NCBI RefSeq assembly: GCF_963082655.1 | Contig: NC_081554.1 | Location: forward strand, 126,827,453 to 126,891,452 | DNA from: Stomoxys calcitrans | Taxonomy: Eukaryota > Arthropoda > Insecta > Diptera > Muscidae | Reading direction: 5' to 3' | DNA: 64,000 nucleotides | Shown: piece by piece, positions 1 through 11,024 of the stretch | How the letters are laid out: each line of letters opens with the position of its first letter | Numbering within the stretch: the stretch's first letter is position 1 | Program-made: the position numbers and the translations under genes | The notes under the pieces: generated by a model | The model's input: only the letters and a program-made list of their open reading frames with translations | Database searches by the model: none | What the model was told of the DNA's origin: nothing

Positions 1-589
1 CCAAGCATTCATTCATTTGCGAGGAAATCTCAATCAAATCGTTTCGGATTATGCTGAAGCACCATCATTATCATATTCTAGTTGACAATGTTCAGGGGGA
101 GCATTGAGTCTCTGGTAAATATTTACACAAAGTATCGCGTATTCTATCCGCACAATCACTAAGCAGTTGCTCTTTTTCTTCCCCTCAGAGCTTAAACGTT
201 TTTTTTTGTCAACAGATTTAAAATTGTTGTGGATTATTTTATGGTTTAAATCAATTGTGAATCAATCGAATGTTCATCGAGAGTTCCCGCATTGTGCAAT
301 CAATCCAAATGTTGACATGTGATTGTGTGTAACCAAATTTTGGGAACGCTATAGCATGCATAGAGGAAGAGCATGTTTTCATGAGATTTTATTCTCGCAG
401 AATACATCTATTTCATTAAGAGACAAACTCTGTTTCGAAACTTCCATTGTACATTCCATGTCTTCCACATTATCAACTTCACCCAAAAAATGTTTTCATT
501 TCAACGGAATGTAGATGCACTTCATCAGTACTTAGTAGTTTTGAAATTTACTCTTAATGTACAATGTAAAATCCACTCTTCTTAAAAAT
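1..589. other. AT-rich sequence without recognisable gene
   Basis: I see no repeat-family motif, no convincing reading frame and no RNA gene here. The longest open frame (63 codons from 323) has no recognisable protein character. It reads like ordinary fly intergenic or intronic DNA up to the repeat that starts near 590. Confidence 0.5.
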
Positions 590-1466
590 AAACAAGTAAG
601 AGCGTGTTAAATTCGGCCGGGCTGAATCTAGGGTACTCACCATCACTAATTCTTCTAAAAATTTACTCTAATTAACTTAGTTGAAGGGCATAGGCGTTCT
701 TTAAGTGCCTAATTTTGGTCAAATCAGGGACAAATTTGTGCTTCTATGGACCGTGTAAGAAGATCCGTTTATATGGGACCTCTATATGAGGTTATAGAAC
801 GATTCGTTCCATACTTGGCACTATTGTTGGAAGTCGTAACAGAACACTAAGTGCAAAATCGGAAAACAATTGCGCCTTCGAGGGGCTCACTATCTAAAAT
901 CGGGAGATCGGTTTATATGGGAAGTATAACAGGTTATTGACCGGTTTGGACCGTATTTAGCACCAAGTCGTAATAGAACACTTCGTGCAGAATTTCAGCT
1001 CAATTGGTGGACAATTGCGGCTTCTAGGCCCTCAAGAATCAAATCGGAAGATAGGTTAAATGGGAGCTATATCAGATTATAGACCGATTCGAATCATGCT
1101 GGGGACTGTTGTTGGAAGTCTAAACAAAACATTCCGTGCAAAATTTCAATCAAATCGTATAACAATAGTTGCTTTCACCGGTTCAAGATATCAATTCAGG
1201 AGATCGGTTTATATGGTAGCAATATCCAAATCTGAACTGATACGGTCAAAATCTGAACTGCCACGGTCCCCAATAACAAACATGAATAAAAAGTTTCTGT
1301 GCAAAATTTCAAGCGTCTACTTTTACGCGCTCGAGTGCTATTGTGATTTTCACAGACGGTAGGACGGTTGGAAATGGTAAGATCGGCTTTGAATGTCAAG
1401 ACAATATTCGAGATCAATACAAATGGAATGACTAAATAAGTATACCCCCATCCCATGGTGGTGGGG
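590..1466 (-). mobile_element. DINE-1/Helentron-like element, degenerate
   Basis: The left edge carries the AACAAGTAAGAGCGTG end followed by the GGCCGGGC palindrome. The right edge is the TATACCCCCATCCCATGG end. In between are ~150-bp units built around ATCGGTTTATATGGGAGC. The many substitutions and the loss of the GTCY microsatellite suggest an old copy. Confidence 0.75.
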
Positions 1467-1499
1467 TTCTAAAATTAAAAATAGAACAAGTCAATGATT

Positions 1500-1965
1500 T
1501 TTTTTAGTCGAATGATCTTTCAATCATCAATGTGGGTCGTTGGGGATTGTAGGTTTGACTTCTTGAGCCCCTAGAGATCTCAATTTTCATCCGATTTGGC
1601 CCTCCATTCTGACTTCCAACATCAGTACCGAGCATGATCTAAATCGGTCTATACACCCCATACAAAGCGATCCCCGGATGTGACTTCTTGAACATCTAGA
1701 AGCCTGAATTCTAATCTAACTTGGCTGAAAATTAGCCCAAACACTTATGTTATGACTTCGAACATCCATGTCAAGTATGATTCGAATCGGTCTATATACT
1801 GATATAGCCCCCATGTCAACCTATCTCCGGACTTTACTTCTTGAGCTCTTAGAGGCCACAATTTTCACCTGATTTGGCTGAAATTTGACACAAAGACTTC
1901 TGCTATGAATTCCATGCCAAGTATGATCCGAATCGGTCTAAATACTTATATCGGCCACTTAAATG
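1500..1965 (+). repeat. Orphan tandem units of the DINE-like family
   Basis: Three diverged units in the opposite orientation to the element at 590-1466, each recognisable by GACTTCTTGAGCCCCTAGA-type and AATCGGTCTATA-type blocks. No terminal motif is seen on either side, so this is a truncated remnant. Confidence 0.6.
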
Positions 1966-1975
1966 CTTATCGTAA

Positions 1976-2470
1976 ATATAGGTTGATTGCATAATACATC
2001 TTAGTTCATGATCTTTACTGACGTTTAACTAAAAATTGGTAAGGGTTTAGAAAATTAGCCTTGTACAAATTAAACTAAATTTTCATGAGTATAGATGAAA
2101 CATCAAAAAACTCAAGAGATGTTAGTAATTTTACTTCAACTAATTTCTTTGGAATAAGCAAGCATTTTACCAAACATGGGAAAAGCATATTATCGTCGAT
2201 TATACCTCTTCTGAAACTTTTTAATGATTGAACTACTCAAAGAAATTTTGAATTTTAGTTCGATATATGTAATTAAAATGTTAAAAATTTGTATTTCATG
2301 AGTTCACAATAGGATGCTCGAAAGTAAGCATAATTTAATAGCAGTTAGTTAGTGTTGAACTAAAATTGAATTTGCTGACCATGGCATTGTCAACTCGAAA
2401 AATGTATTTTATTATTTCTTTGGCTTCCCACGAACGCGCGGAATAATGTGGGACACTATTTTAAAGTATG
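1976..2470. other. AT-rich, nothing recognised
   Basis: No open frame of note and no repeat family that occurs elsewhere in the window. Confidence 0.4.
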
Positions 2471-2734
2471 AAATAATTAAAAGTCAATCATTTTGCTGGT
2501 TCGAGACTCCAACTCGGGACCATTGTATTGAGAAGAAGACCGACATGCTCTATGCCCACAAAAGCTTCTACACATTTGTTTGCTAAATGTTTTTCTAAGT
2601 TATGCTCACTTCCACTGCTGATAACATTGTGTCTATAAATAGAATATAATAAAAAAAGCATGGCCATCTTTGAAGGAAAAGAGTTAGAAAATGTTTTGGT
2701 TTGGTATTGTTAGCAAATATTAAAAGATGAAAAT

Positions 2735-2830
2735 AGTCAATGACTCACCTAATAGTGATGTCGATGAATTCGTAGTGCGTCTGCTTTGTAAACGGAAGGT
2801 TTTTGGTTCAATTCTCGGCTGCGACAAAAA
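2735..2830 (+). repeat. tRNA-related SINE-like fragment
   Basis: A B-box-like GGTTCAATTCTCG lies at about 2807, preceded by GTAGTGCGTCTGC, which resembles the D-arm to anticodon region of a tRNA head. No cloverleaf with paired acceptor ends can be drawn, so I read a tRNA-derived SINE relic and not a tRNA gene. A second, poorer B-box-like stretch lies near 2495-2520 (complement). Confidence 0.4.
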
Positions 2831-3099
2831 AGGTAAAGTTTTACTTAATTTATAATTGCAATGTTTCATACTAAATTTGTCTTCTTCAAAACAACTGAGC
2901 AATTGATAGCGTGGGGGTTGGAGACAGGTGGAACTAAATGGGAATTAAGATGTATCAGCTAATCTCCAATTGGATGCTTTGAAGAGTTCGGAAATAATGA
3001 TAATAATACTCTGTAAGAACAATTTCGTAGCTGTTATGAAATTATTGAACTTGTAGCGAGCATATAATTCTTTAGCACCATAGGAAGTTCAATTTTTCC

Positions 3100-3250
3100 T
3101 AAATCTAGTTAATTTTACTAGTGTTGACGTCCAACATTTTTTGAATCCGGTAGTATCACTCTAACGAACTTGGGATCTATGCCATCTGGTCCAATGGAGT
3201 TACAGGGGAGGGGTTGGTTTTTAGAGCGGGATGACATCCCTTTTTTTTAA
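3100..3250 (-). pseudogene. Non-LTR reverse transcriptase fragment
   Basis: Minus-strand translation gives NSIGPDGIDPKFVRVILP, matching the block SNAIGSDGIDPRFFRIILP in the long RT frame at 34271-36385. Only this block before the RT palm is recognisable, and the frame is broken on both sides. It is a relic of a related non-LTR retrotransposon. Confidence 0.6.
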
Positions 3251-3364
3251 ATATTTTAATACATTTTCGAATTCTTCTCCAAACTACCTTGCTTTTGAGT
3301 CCTTATTGCCGGCACTTCCTAATGAATATTGTGGCTTCCATGAGTCAGAGTCTCTACCGTAAAC

Positions 3365-4015
3365 AAATTTTATAATCACTTACTTACTAAAAGATGCATT
3401 ACAGCAGGCTTGTGATCTGTGGATCTAAAAAGATGGGTCAGCAGAGGAACACCTCAAGGAGGTGTACTGTCTCCTCTACTTAACAAATTTTTATTGTCTC
3501 TGGAAGAAAAAATTGTTAAAGTGTTCGAGTATAATGATGACGTAGGAATTGCAGTTAGGGGAAGTTTCTTTGCACTCTAAGAGGTACACTTCAGGTAAAT
3601 CTACATGCAACAGCAAACTGGGCTACCGAAAGTGGTCTGGGTATAAATCCATGCAAGACAGAAGTAGTTCTTTTCAGCAGGAGATACAAGTTGCCTACAG
3701 TGGAACCTGTTTCCTTGGGTGAAGAGAATGTTCCATTTACAGAAAACGGAAAATATCTGGGTGCTTTGCTGGACAGGAAAATGAACTTCAAATCCAACAT
3801 TTTGTAAAGGCCAAGAAAGGCAACTCTTGCCCTATATACCTGCAAGAGAGCCATTGGCAAAAGTAGGGGGTTCGGACCGCGTGTACAGCAGTCAGACCTA
3901 ATATGCGCTTCAAAAACCCACCTACTGCTCAATACTTAACCGAATCCAAGGGATGGCTTGTTTGTGCATCACAGCCGCACTGAGGACAACACCATCTGAT
4001 GCACCGAATTTGATG
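3365..4015 (+). pseudogene. R1/LOA-like non-LTR RT, decayed
   Basis: Across several frames the plus strand reads SRGTPQGGVLSPLL near 3443 (RT motif B region), then YNDDVG near 3528 in place of the catalytic YADD box, then thumb-region blocks. It is a second, diverged copy of the fragment at 58850-59990, which has the same order of blocks. Multiple stops, frameshifts and the altered catalytic motif show it is dead. R1/LOA assignment rests on the GTPQGGVLSPLLW-type motif and is an inference. Confidence 0.7.
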
Positions 4016-4019
4016 ATGA

Positions 4020-4560
4020 GTGACTACGATCTTTTTACAGTTCGTACATTTTGGCACCAAAATTGGTACTTTCTTTACATTTGGAGCTAGAGGTCCGAAA
4101 TTTGGCATGTAGGTACGACTAGGAAATATATAATGGCTGACTAGATGTTCTATTCAAAATTCGTATACTTTGGTACCAAAGTTGGTACCATTTTGTACTT
4201 TCTGTTCAGATTTAGCTTGAGGTCTGAAATGTGGTATGTAGGTACAACTAAAATATATACGATGGGTGGCTAAATGATCTATTCACCATTCAAACATTTT
4301 GGTACCTTCTTCATATATGGAGTTAGAGATAGAGTGAAATTTGGCATATTATTAAAACTAAGAAATATATGATTGGTGACTAAATGATCTATTAAAAATT
4401 CAAACGTTTTGTAAGCAAAATTGGTACTATTTGGTTCTTTCTTTACAGATGGAGCTAGATATCTAGAATTTGGCATGTATGTATAAGAAGGAAATATATA
4501 TTGGGAGACAAAATGATCCATTCAAAATTCGTACATTTTGGTACCAAAAAGAGCAAGAGA
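4020..4560. repeat. ~120-bp tandem array, GTACC family
   Basis: About four and a half units, each with a TACATTTTGGTACCAAA-like block, a GGTACTTTCTTTAC block, TGGAGCTAGAGGTC and GGAAATATATAATGG. The unit starts lie near 4035, 4158, 4285, 4400 and 4525. The same vocabulary returns, mostly inverted, at 50240-50845 and 51540-52245. Confidence 0.75.
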
Positions 4561-5149
4561 GAGCGAAATAGCTTATCTTTGCTTAATTTTTGGCTAAAAT
4601 TTTGTTCGAAATCTTACATTTAAGTACTAAAACTTACAATACTTCGCTATGAACTAAGTTAATGCGTTTAAAATTCATAATCCTATAAAATGTGTGACTA
4701 TATAGGTTTTTGGAAGTCATGCACCAAAAAGTTGTATCAAAAACAGGGGTAACGAAGCAGACCACCGATATGCTAGTGTATATATGTATAGATTGTGGGT
4801 GATCCGAGTGATCGAGAAATCTAACAACGAGAAATTAAACTTCAAGGTACAGAAAGAAGGAGGCATTAATGAATAGAAAAAAGAACCAAATACATTGTGA
4901 AATTTATGTAAAAAAAACCTACCATGTTGTAACAAAAAGGAACCCTAAGCTACCCACCGAAAATGAAACGAACTAGGGTTGCCGACGTGCATAATAACCA
5001 AATTAACCGAGTAAACGAATCAAAATTATAAATTGAACTTGAACGGTGATGTTCAACAGACGCAGACTGGAAAGAAGTTAAGAGGTTCTTGAAATACCTG
5101 AATGGAACCAAACCAATGAAGCATCAAATACATATATACTGGACAGAAG
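4561..5149. other. No gene recognised
   Basis: AT-rich sequence; the short frames have no protein-family signal. A possible diverged DINE-like tail begins after about 5050. Confidence 0.4.
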
Positions 5150-5257
5150 TTAAGAGGTCGAGTTCTTTCCCGGTATCTCTTTTTAGATAAACAAAAGATA
5201 AAAGAGAAGAATTGCTTTGCTAATTGAATTGAATTGTTGGAGACCACAGTAGAACTA
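5150..5257 (-). repeat. DINE-like fragment interrupted by mariner end
   Basis: It carries the GTCGAGTTCTTTCCCGGTATCTC block and the AATTGCTTTGCTAATTGAATT block that lie near one end of several DINE-like copies. The piece stops at the TA dinucleotide where the mariner terminal fragment begins. Confidence 0.6.
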
Positions 5258-5259
5258 TA

Positions 5260-5440
5260 AAGGGTGATTTTTTTGAGGTTAGGATTTTCATGCATTAGTA
5301 TTTGACAGATCACGTGGGATTTCAGACATGGTGTCAAAGAGAAAGATGCTCAGTATGCTTTGACATTTCATCATGAATAGACTTACTAACGAGCAACGCT
5401 TGCAAATCATTGAATTTTATTACCAAAATCAGTGTTCGGT
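5260..5440 (+). mobile_element. Tc1/mariner 5' terminal fragment
   Basis: Starts directly after a TA dinucleotide with AAGGGTGATTTTTTTGAGG and runs 181 bp into the start of a transposase frame (MNRLTNEQRLQIIEFYYQ). It matches the arms of the 607-bp element at 37977-38583 essentially base for base, then stops abruptly at a DINE-like element. The rest of the transposon is missing. Confidence 0.85.
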
Positions 5441-6278
5441 TCACCCACCACTTAAGAATGGGGGTATATTCATTTTGCCATTACGTTTGCGACAAATCGA
5501 AATATCCATTTCCGACCCTATAAAGTATATATATTCTTGATCTGCGTAAAATCTAAGACGATCTAGCCATGTCCGTCCCTATGTCCGTCTGTCTGATGAA
5601 ATCAAGCTACAGTCTTTAAAAATAGAAATTTTTAGCTGAAACTTTGCACAGATTCTTTTTTTGTCCATAGGTAGGTTAAGTTCGAAGATGGTCTATATCG
5701 GACTATATATTGATATAGCCCTCATTATTAACCGATTTTGCTGAAATTTGGGACAGTGAGTTGTGGCTTCAATTTGGCCCAGATCGGTCCAGATTTGGAT
5801 ATAGCTGCCGTATAGACCGTTCTCTCGAATTAAGGTCTTGGCCCCATAAAAGGCGCATTTATTGTCCGATTTCGACGAAATTTGGGACAGTGAGTTGTGT
5901 TAGGCCCTTCGACATCCTTCTTCAATTTGGTGCAGATCGGTACAGAGCTGGATATAGCTGCCATAAAGACCGATCTCTCAATTTAAGGTTTTGGCCCCAT
6001 AAAAGGCACATTTTTAATCCGATTTCGATGAAATTTGACACATCCGTGTCGAATATGGTCTATATGTGTATGTATGGTTTCCAAAAAAGACTAATATTTT
6101 GTTCTACAAATTTGAACAATGACTCGCACTTATTACACCACTCAATGTCCGTGTCGAATTTGGTCCAAATCGGACCATTTTTCGGTATAGCTGCTATGGG
6201 GTCATTAATTATACATTTTACCCGAGGACGTGGGTATCCAAAGTTCGGCCGGCCGAATTTAACGCCTTTTTACTTGTT
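5441..6278 (+). mobile_element. DINE-1/Helentron-like element
   Basis: Begins with a weak GGGGGTATATTCATTTTG end, followed by the CCTATAAAGTATATATATTC box and a short GTCY stretch, and ends with GGCCGGCCGAATTTAACGCC and TTTTTACTTGTT. The internal units (TTTGGCCCAGATCGGTCCAG) differ from those of most other copies, so this is a separate subfamily. Confidence 0.75.
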
Positions 6279-6768
6279 CAGTTCTGGTTTATCAACAAAT
6301 TCGGTTTTGCTCGGAGGTACTTGACCACCCTTGCGACCGACACCGGTTTTTTTCATAGTGTCCAAGATATTCGACTCACTTTTTTTTTGATTTTCGACGT
6401 GTCTGGCCCTTCTGGTTAGTTGTTTTCCTTATGCGGACAGTGAATAAAATTTACTGTGTTTGTTTATATTTATTAATTTTTTTTAATAATTTCAATACAT
6501 ACCATATTTCAAACATATAGTATGGATATAAAGGCTTTTTATTAAACGTATGCATGTTTTTGATATTTTGCCTTCATTAAAACGTTCTCCATAGTTGACT
6601 TAATATTTTTATTCATTATTTAGAAAACGTTCCCGCATTTTAATTGGCCTTAAATAAATATTGAGTTATACCTTTAACCCGTTTGCCACTGCAAGCAAAT
6701 TACATAGAAAGAAGGGATGAACAAACATTCGGAGTGCCTTTATGTTTGGCTATTACGAGAATTAGTCA
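6279..6768. other. AT-rich, nothing recognised
   Basis: No open frame or repeat family was recognised between the DINE-like end and the twin palindromes. Confidence 0.4.
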
Positions 6769-6835
6769 AACAATCAACCACATTATGTGGTTGATTGTTA
6801 AATAAACTCCCGCTTTAGTGCGGGAGTTTATTTAA
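6769..6835. repeat. Two adjacent perfect palindromes
   Basis: Palindrome 1 has 15-bp arms (6769-6783 and 6785-6799) separated by one base, with core CAATCAACCACAT. Palindrome 2 has 16-bp arms (6798-6813 and 6820-6835) with a 6-base loop and a GC-rich core ACTCCCGC. They overlap by two bases. The second looks like a strong hairpin in RNA. I know of no role for either; they could be a tiny foldback element or cruciform-derived. Confidence 0.9.
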
Positions 6836-7190
6836 CTTGAATTGGACTGAGGTGCAATTGTAATAAAAACATGAGAAACATTTGATTTTTAGAAAACAAA
6901 TATTTACCTCAGAAGGATAGCAATGTGGCAAATATTAAAACGCTAATTCGAGCATTTAGTTACTGGGTTGGTGGCAGCAAAAAAAGGAGCGCGTTAAGTT
7001 CATAGAATAATACGAAGGTTGAGATACGCGCAGCATAATAAATAAAAAATGTTCGTTTGAAATGAGACTCACAACAACAGAGAAGGACTTTTTAGAGAGC
7101 TTGACTCTTGCTTAAAGGTAGGTTTTGGTTGGATAAGGTTGGTGTGGTTCACGAAGATAGATGTCGGAAGGATCGACTATCTATTATATA
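6836..7190. other. No gene recognised
   Basis: AT-rich spacer between the palindromes and the mariner relic; it ends in a TA dinucleotide at 7189-7190. Confidence 0.4.
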
Positions 7191-8353
7191 AAGGCTGATT
7201 TTTTAGCTATTATCTTTTTGGTAATACTGGTTTAAATAGCTCACGTACGTTTCGTGATTTGTTTTAATGCCAAACATCTTCAATTTAGTCTGTAATTTGA
7301 CCATGAATTGTCTTACAAACAAACAACGCTTGCAAATTATTGAATTTTATTATCAAAAGTCGTGCTCTTCTAAGAATGTTCATCGCGCGCTTCGTCCATT
7401 TTATTGTCAGTTTAATCGACCCACTGAAGCGGCTGAAGAAGATATCGCAGCTGTATCGGCCAGTGTTAATGATGACCATCAATTATCGATTCGTTGCCGT
7501 TCGCAGCAATTGGGACTCTGTTACTCAACAACGTGAAAAATTTTGCGGATGGATTTAGGTGTGAAGCCTTTCAAAATACATCTGGTGCAAGAATTGAAGC
7601 CGAACGACCTACCATAGCGCAGAATTTTTGCTGAATTGACTCATGGAAAGTTGGCCGAAGAACCACCTTTTTATAGAAAAATTGTGTTCAGCGATGAAGC
7701 TAATTTTTGGCTCAATGGGTACATAAATAAGCAGTATTGTCGATTTTGGAGTGAAGGTCAGCCATAGGCATTGCAAGAGCTACCAATGCATCCAGAAAAG
7801 TCACAGTTTGGTGCGGTTTATGGACTGGAGGCATCATTAGATCGTACTTCTTCGAAGATGATGCAAATCGTAACATAACTGTGAATGGTTAGCGCTGCCG
7901 TGAGATGATATCCAACTTTTGTTTGCCCAAAATTTAAGAGGTTGACTTGCATGACATGCGGTTTCAACAAAACGATGCCACATGCCGCACAGGACGCGTA
8001 AGATAGACTTATTGAGAGGCGAGTTCGGTGAACATTTTAATTCACGTTTGGGACCGGTCAAATGACCGCCTAGATGCGATTTAACGCCTTAAACTATTTT
8101 TTGTGGGGCTATGCTATAGCTCATGCCTATACAGACAAGTCCGTTGCAATTTGAAGCATTTATTCATGAGATACCGGCCGAAATAGGACTAAGCGCATGG
8201 ATCATTTGAATCGTAGTCACGGTCAACATTTGTATGAAAAAATCTTCAAACATTAAATTATATGGGCCGTACTAGCAATTCATGCATCTTTCTGAATTTT
8301 ATGCATTTTTCTTTCTAAAAAAAAATCCTATAACTTTAAAAAATCATCATTTG
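7191..8353 (+). mobile_element. Tc1/mariner transposon, decayed but near full length
   Basis: Preceded by TA, the left end AAGGCTGATTTTTTAGC is an imperfect inverted match to the right end AATCATCATTT. Between them a single transposase gene can be followed in broken frames: NCLTNKQRLQIIEFYYQ (helix-turn-helix start, ~7303), VHRALRPFYCQFNRPTE, SIRCRSQQLGLCYSTT, then VFSDEANFWLNGY around the first catalytic Asp (~7690), then QNDATCRTG-like sequence around the second, and a C-terminal block. Several frameshifts and stops make it inactive. It belongs to the IS630/Tc1/mariner superfamily; its subfamily is close to, but not the same as, the fragment at 5260. Confidence 0.8.
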
Positions 8354-8373
8354 AGTAAAAAAAATAATATGAT

Positions 8374-8612
8374 CAGGTCCAAATATATCTGGGATAAGAT
8401 ATAGTTCAATCTTATTTAATCCAAATGCATCTGCCATATCCAATTATATATAATTATATCTAATGCTATATAGACATAATTATATTATATTTATTATATT
8501 ATATCTGGTAGTAGATATAATTGGATATGGAACCAGATATAATTTTATCTGATCTACAGAATTATATCCAAAGAGATATGCTACAGATATAATTATATCT
8601 TGGACCATATAG
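8374..8612. repeat. Imperfect palindromic AT-rich element
   Basis: The outer ends GGTCCAAATATATC and ATATCTTGGACC are near-inverted copies. Inside, CCATATCCAATTATAT (8434-8449) is a perfect 16-bp inverted match to 8515-8530. The whole 240 bp could fold back. It resembles a small palindromic MITE; no target duplication is clear. Confidence 0.5.
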
Positions 8613-8691
8613 ATGAATTTCTTGTGCTACCATTAACAGAATTTTGTTCTTTCAGTGTTATAACATAGAAATGCTTATATTTTATTTTAAA

Positions 8692-11022
8692 CTAGCTAAC
8701 CCAGGCCCGCTCCGCTGCGCCTTCTTTTACTTTATTTGGAACAAAAGTTTCCTCGGAACATTTATTTTCGAAAATTAAAGAGCCTTTAGTGAAATACCAT
8801 GCTACGAAAATAGTATATCGCTTGACTAATTGTTTAACAATATAAGTGCCTTTGTCCGAATCCCATATGATCTTTAATGGTCTACGAATTTAAGTTTGGA
8901 TGTAAGGTGTACTCCATTCTTAAAATACTTTATTTCAGCCCGCTACTCTCATGATGTCTGATTTAGGGTTGTTTTCGGGGGTGAGGTTGTCTACCAGGCA
9001 CATGGCCCTGGAAAAATATCAGCATCGTGCTCTTCTTTCAAAAACCATTTATTTAAACCCCATATTGCCATTGGTTTAGGGGAGTTATACGATGAGGCGT
9101 CCCCCAAACACAAAAAAGGTTATCAAATTCGTTTTCTTATCTTAAATACCACATATTGGCATGGTCGAAACATGTTTACCCTTTGCGGGGTGTTTTGGGA
9201 AAGGGGTGATGCCCTATATACATGGTCCTAAATTTGGATATCAAATTCGTATTCTACTCACAAATACCTTTATTTGAGCCCCATTTGCGATGGTCACTAA
9301 AAAATTGCTGCTTGTGGGGTATTTTGGGAAAGGGGTTGACCCACAGAAAATTGGTCGCGAAAGTGAGTATCAATTCTTGCTCTACCCCCCAATACCTTTC
9401 ATTTAATCTCCACATTGACATGGTCGGTAAATATGGCCGATTTAGGGGTGTTTTTGGGATTGGGGTGGTCCCCCAAACACTAAGACCGGAAAATATATCA
9501 GCAACGTGCTCTATTCTCATATATCTATATATTATATTTTTGAACCCCATATTTTGGGAAAGGGGTTGACCCTCAGAAAATTGGTCCCAAAAGTGGGTAT
9601 CAATTCTTGCTCTACCCCCCAATACCTTTCATTTAAGCTCCACATTGACATGGTCGGTAAATATGGCCGATTTAGGGGTGTTTTGGGGATTCGGGTGGTC
9701 GCCCAAACACTCAGCATGGAAAATATATCAGCAACGTGCTCATATATGTCATATATCTATATATCATTTATTTGAACCCCATATTGCCATTGGCCTCAAA
9801 TTGGATATCAAATTCGTTTTCTAATCTCGCTTAAAACTCCTTATTGCAAAAGTATAAATATTTAAATTAATAAAAACTATAAAACTATAAATATTTAGTT
9901 CCACTCTCTTTACGACCCAAATTGTCTTGGTGAGCAAATACGTCCTATTTGGGGGTTGTTATAGTGGTGGAACGTCCCCTTGACAGTTGGTCCCTAATGT
10001 TGATATCAGATACGTGGTCTACTCCCAAATACCTTTAATTTTAGCCCCATATTTTCATAGACGGCAAACATGACTGGCTTGGGGGGTGTTTTGGGGGATG
10101 GGCGGCCACTCTGTGAGTTGGCCTTGAAATATATATCGGATTAGTGTTAAACTCTAAAAACCCTCTTATTTGAGCCTCATATTGCAAAAGTCAGCAAATA
10201 CTTTCTATTTGGGTGGTGTTGTGGGGGTGGCGTGGCCCCATAGACACTTTTCCCGAATATTGATATCAAAGTCGTGCTTTACTCCCAAAGACCTTTCATT
10301 TGAGCCCCATATGGTTATGGTCGTAAATTTGTCTCCTTTGGGGGATGTTTTTGGGGAGAGGCGGCCCCCCAAACACTTGGTCCCATATTTGGGTATCAGA
10401 TTCTAATTCTACACTCAAACAACTTTTATTTAAGCCCCATATTCCCATGGTCAGTAAATAAGTCCTATTTGGGGGGTGTTTTGGGGAAGGGGTGGACCCC
10501 CTCTGAAACGTGGTCCCACATTTGGATATCAGATTCGTATTCTACTCGCAAATACCTTTCATTTGAGTCCCATAGTGCCATGGTCGGTAAATATATCCGA
10601 TTTAGAGGAGTTTTGGGGGTTGGGGTGGTCCTTCTAGTACTTGGTTGGACAATTGGATATCAGATACGTTTTCTTATCCTAAATACCTTTCATTTGAGTC
10701 CCATATTGTAGGTTTTAGGGTGGGGCGGCCCCCTTAGGTACCCCATCCGAAATTTGGATACCAAATTTTTATTTTTAAGGTACTATATGAGAACACAAAA
10801 TTTCGCTTAAATCGCACCACCCATCTCCGAGATCTGGCGATTCTGAAAATTAGGGTAAGGGGGAGGGTCCACCCCCCTTCAGATATCAAAAAATTTAGTA
10901 CTCTATTTTCACCACGGGATCATTATGCACCATCTGCGAAAATTTCAAGAAAATCGGTTCAGCCGTATTTGAGTCTATAAGGAACACACTAATAAACAAA
11001 CCTACGAACAAATACAAATTGA
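8692..11022 (-). mobile_element. Helitron-like element, copy 1 (complete ends)
   Basis: Read on the minus strand it starts TCAATTTGTATTTGTTCG after an A and ends GGGTTAGCTAG before a T, matching the Helitron rule A^TC...CTRR^T. Just before the end is a GC-rich block (GCGCAGCGGAGCGGGCC) that could form a short hairpin. The interior has about a dozen ~100-180 bp tandem units with CCCCATATTG, GGTCGGTAAATA, GGGGTGTTTTGGGG and CCCCAAACACTTGG blocks. No Rep-helicase frame exists, so it is non-autonomous. Family assignment is from the end motifs only. Confidence 0.65.
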
Positions 11023-11024
11023 TT

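Noticed and set aside
6798..6835. Hairpin resembling a bacterial rho-independent terminator, hinting at bacterial DNA
   Set aside because: Flanks are typical fly AT-rich sequence, there is no bacterial coding nearby and no T-run after the stem beyond the palindrome itself.
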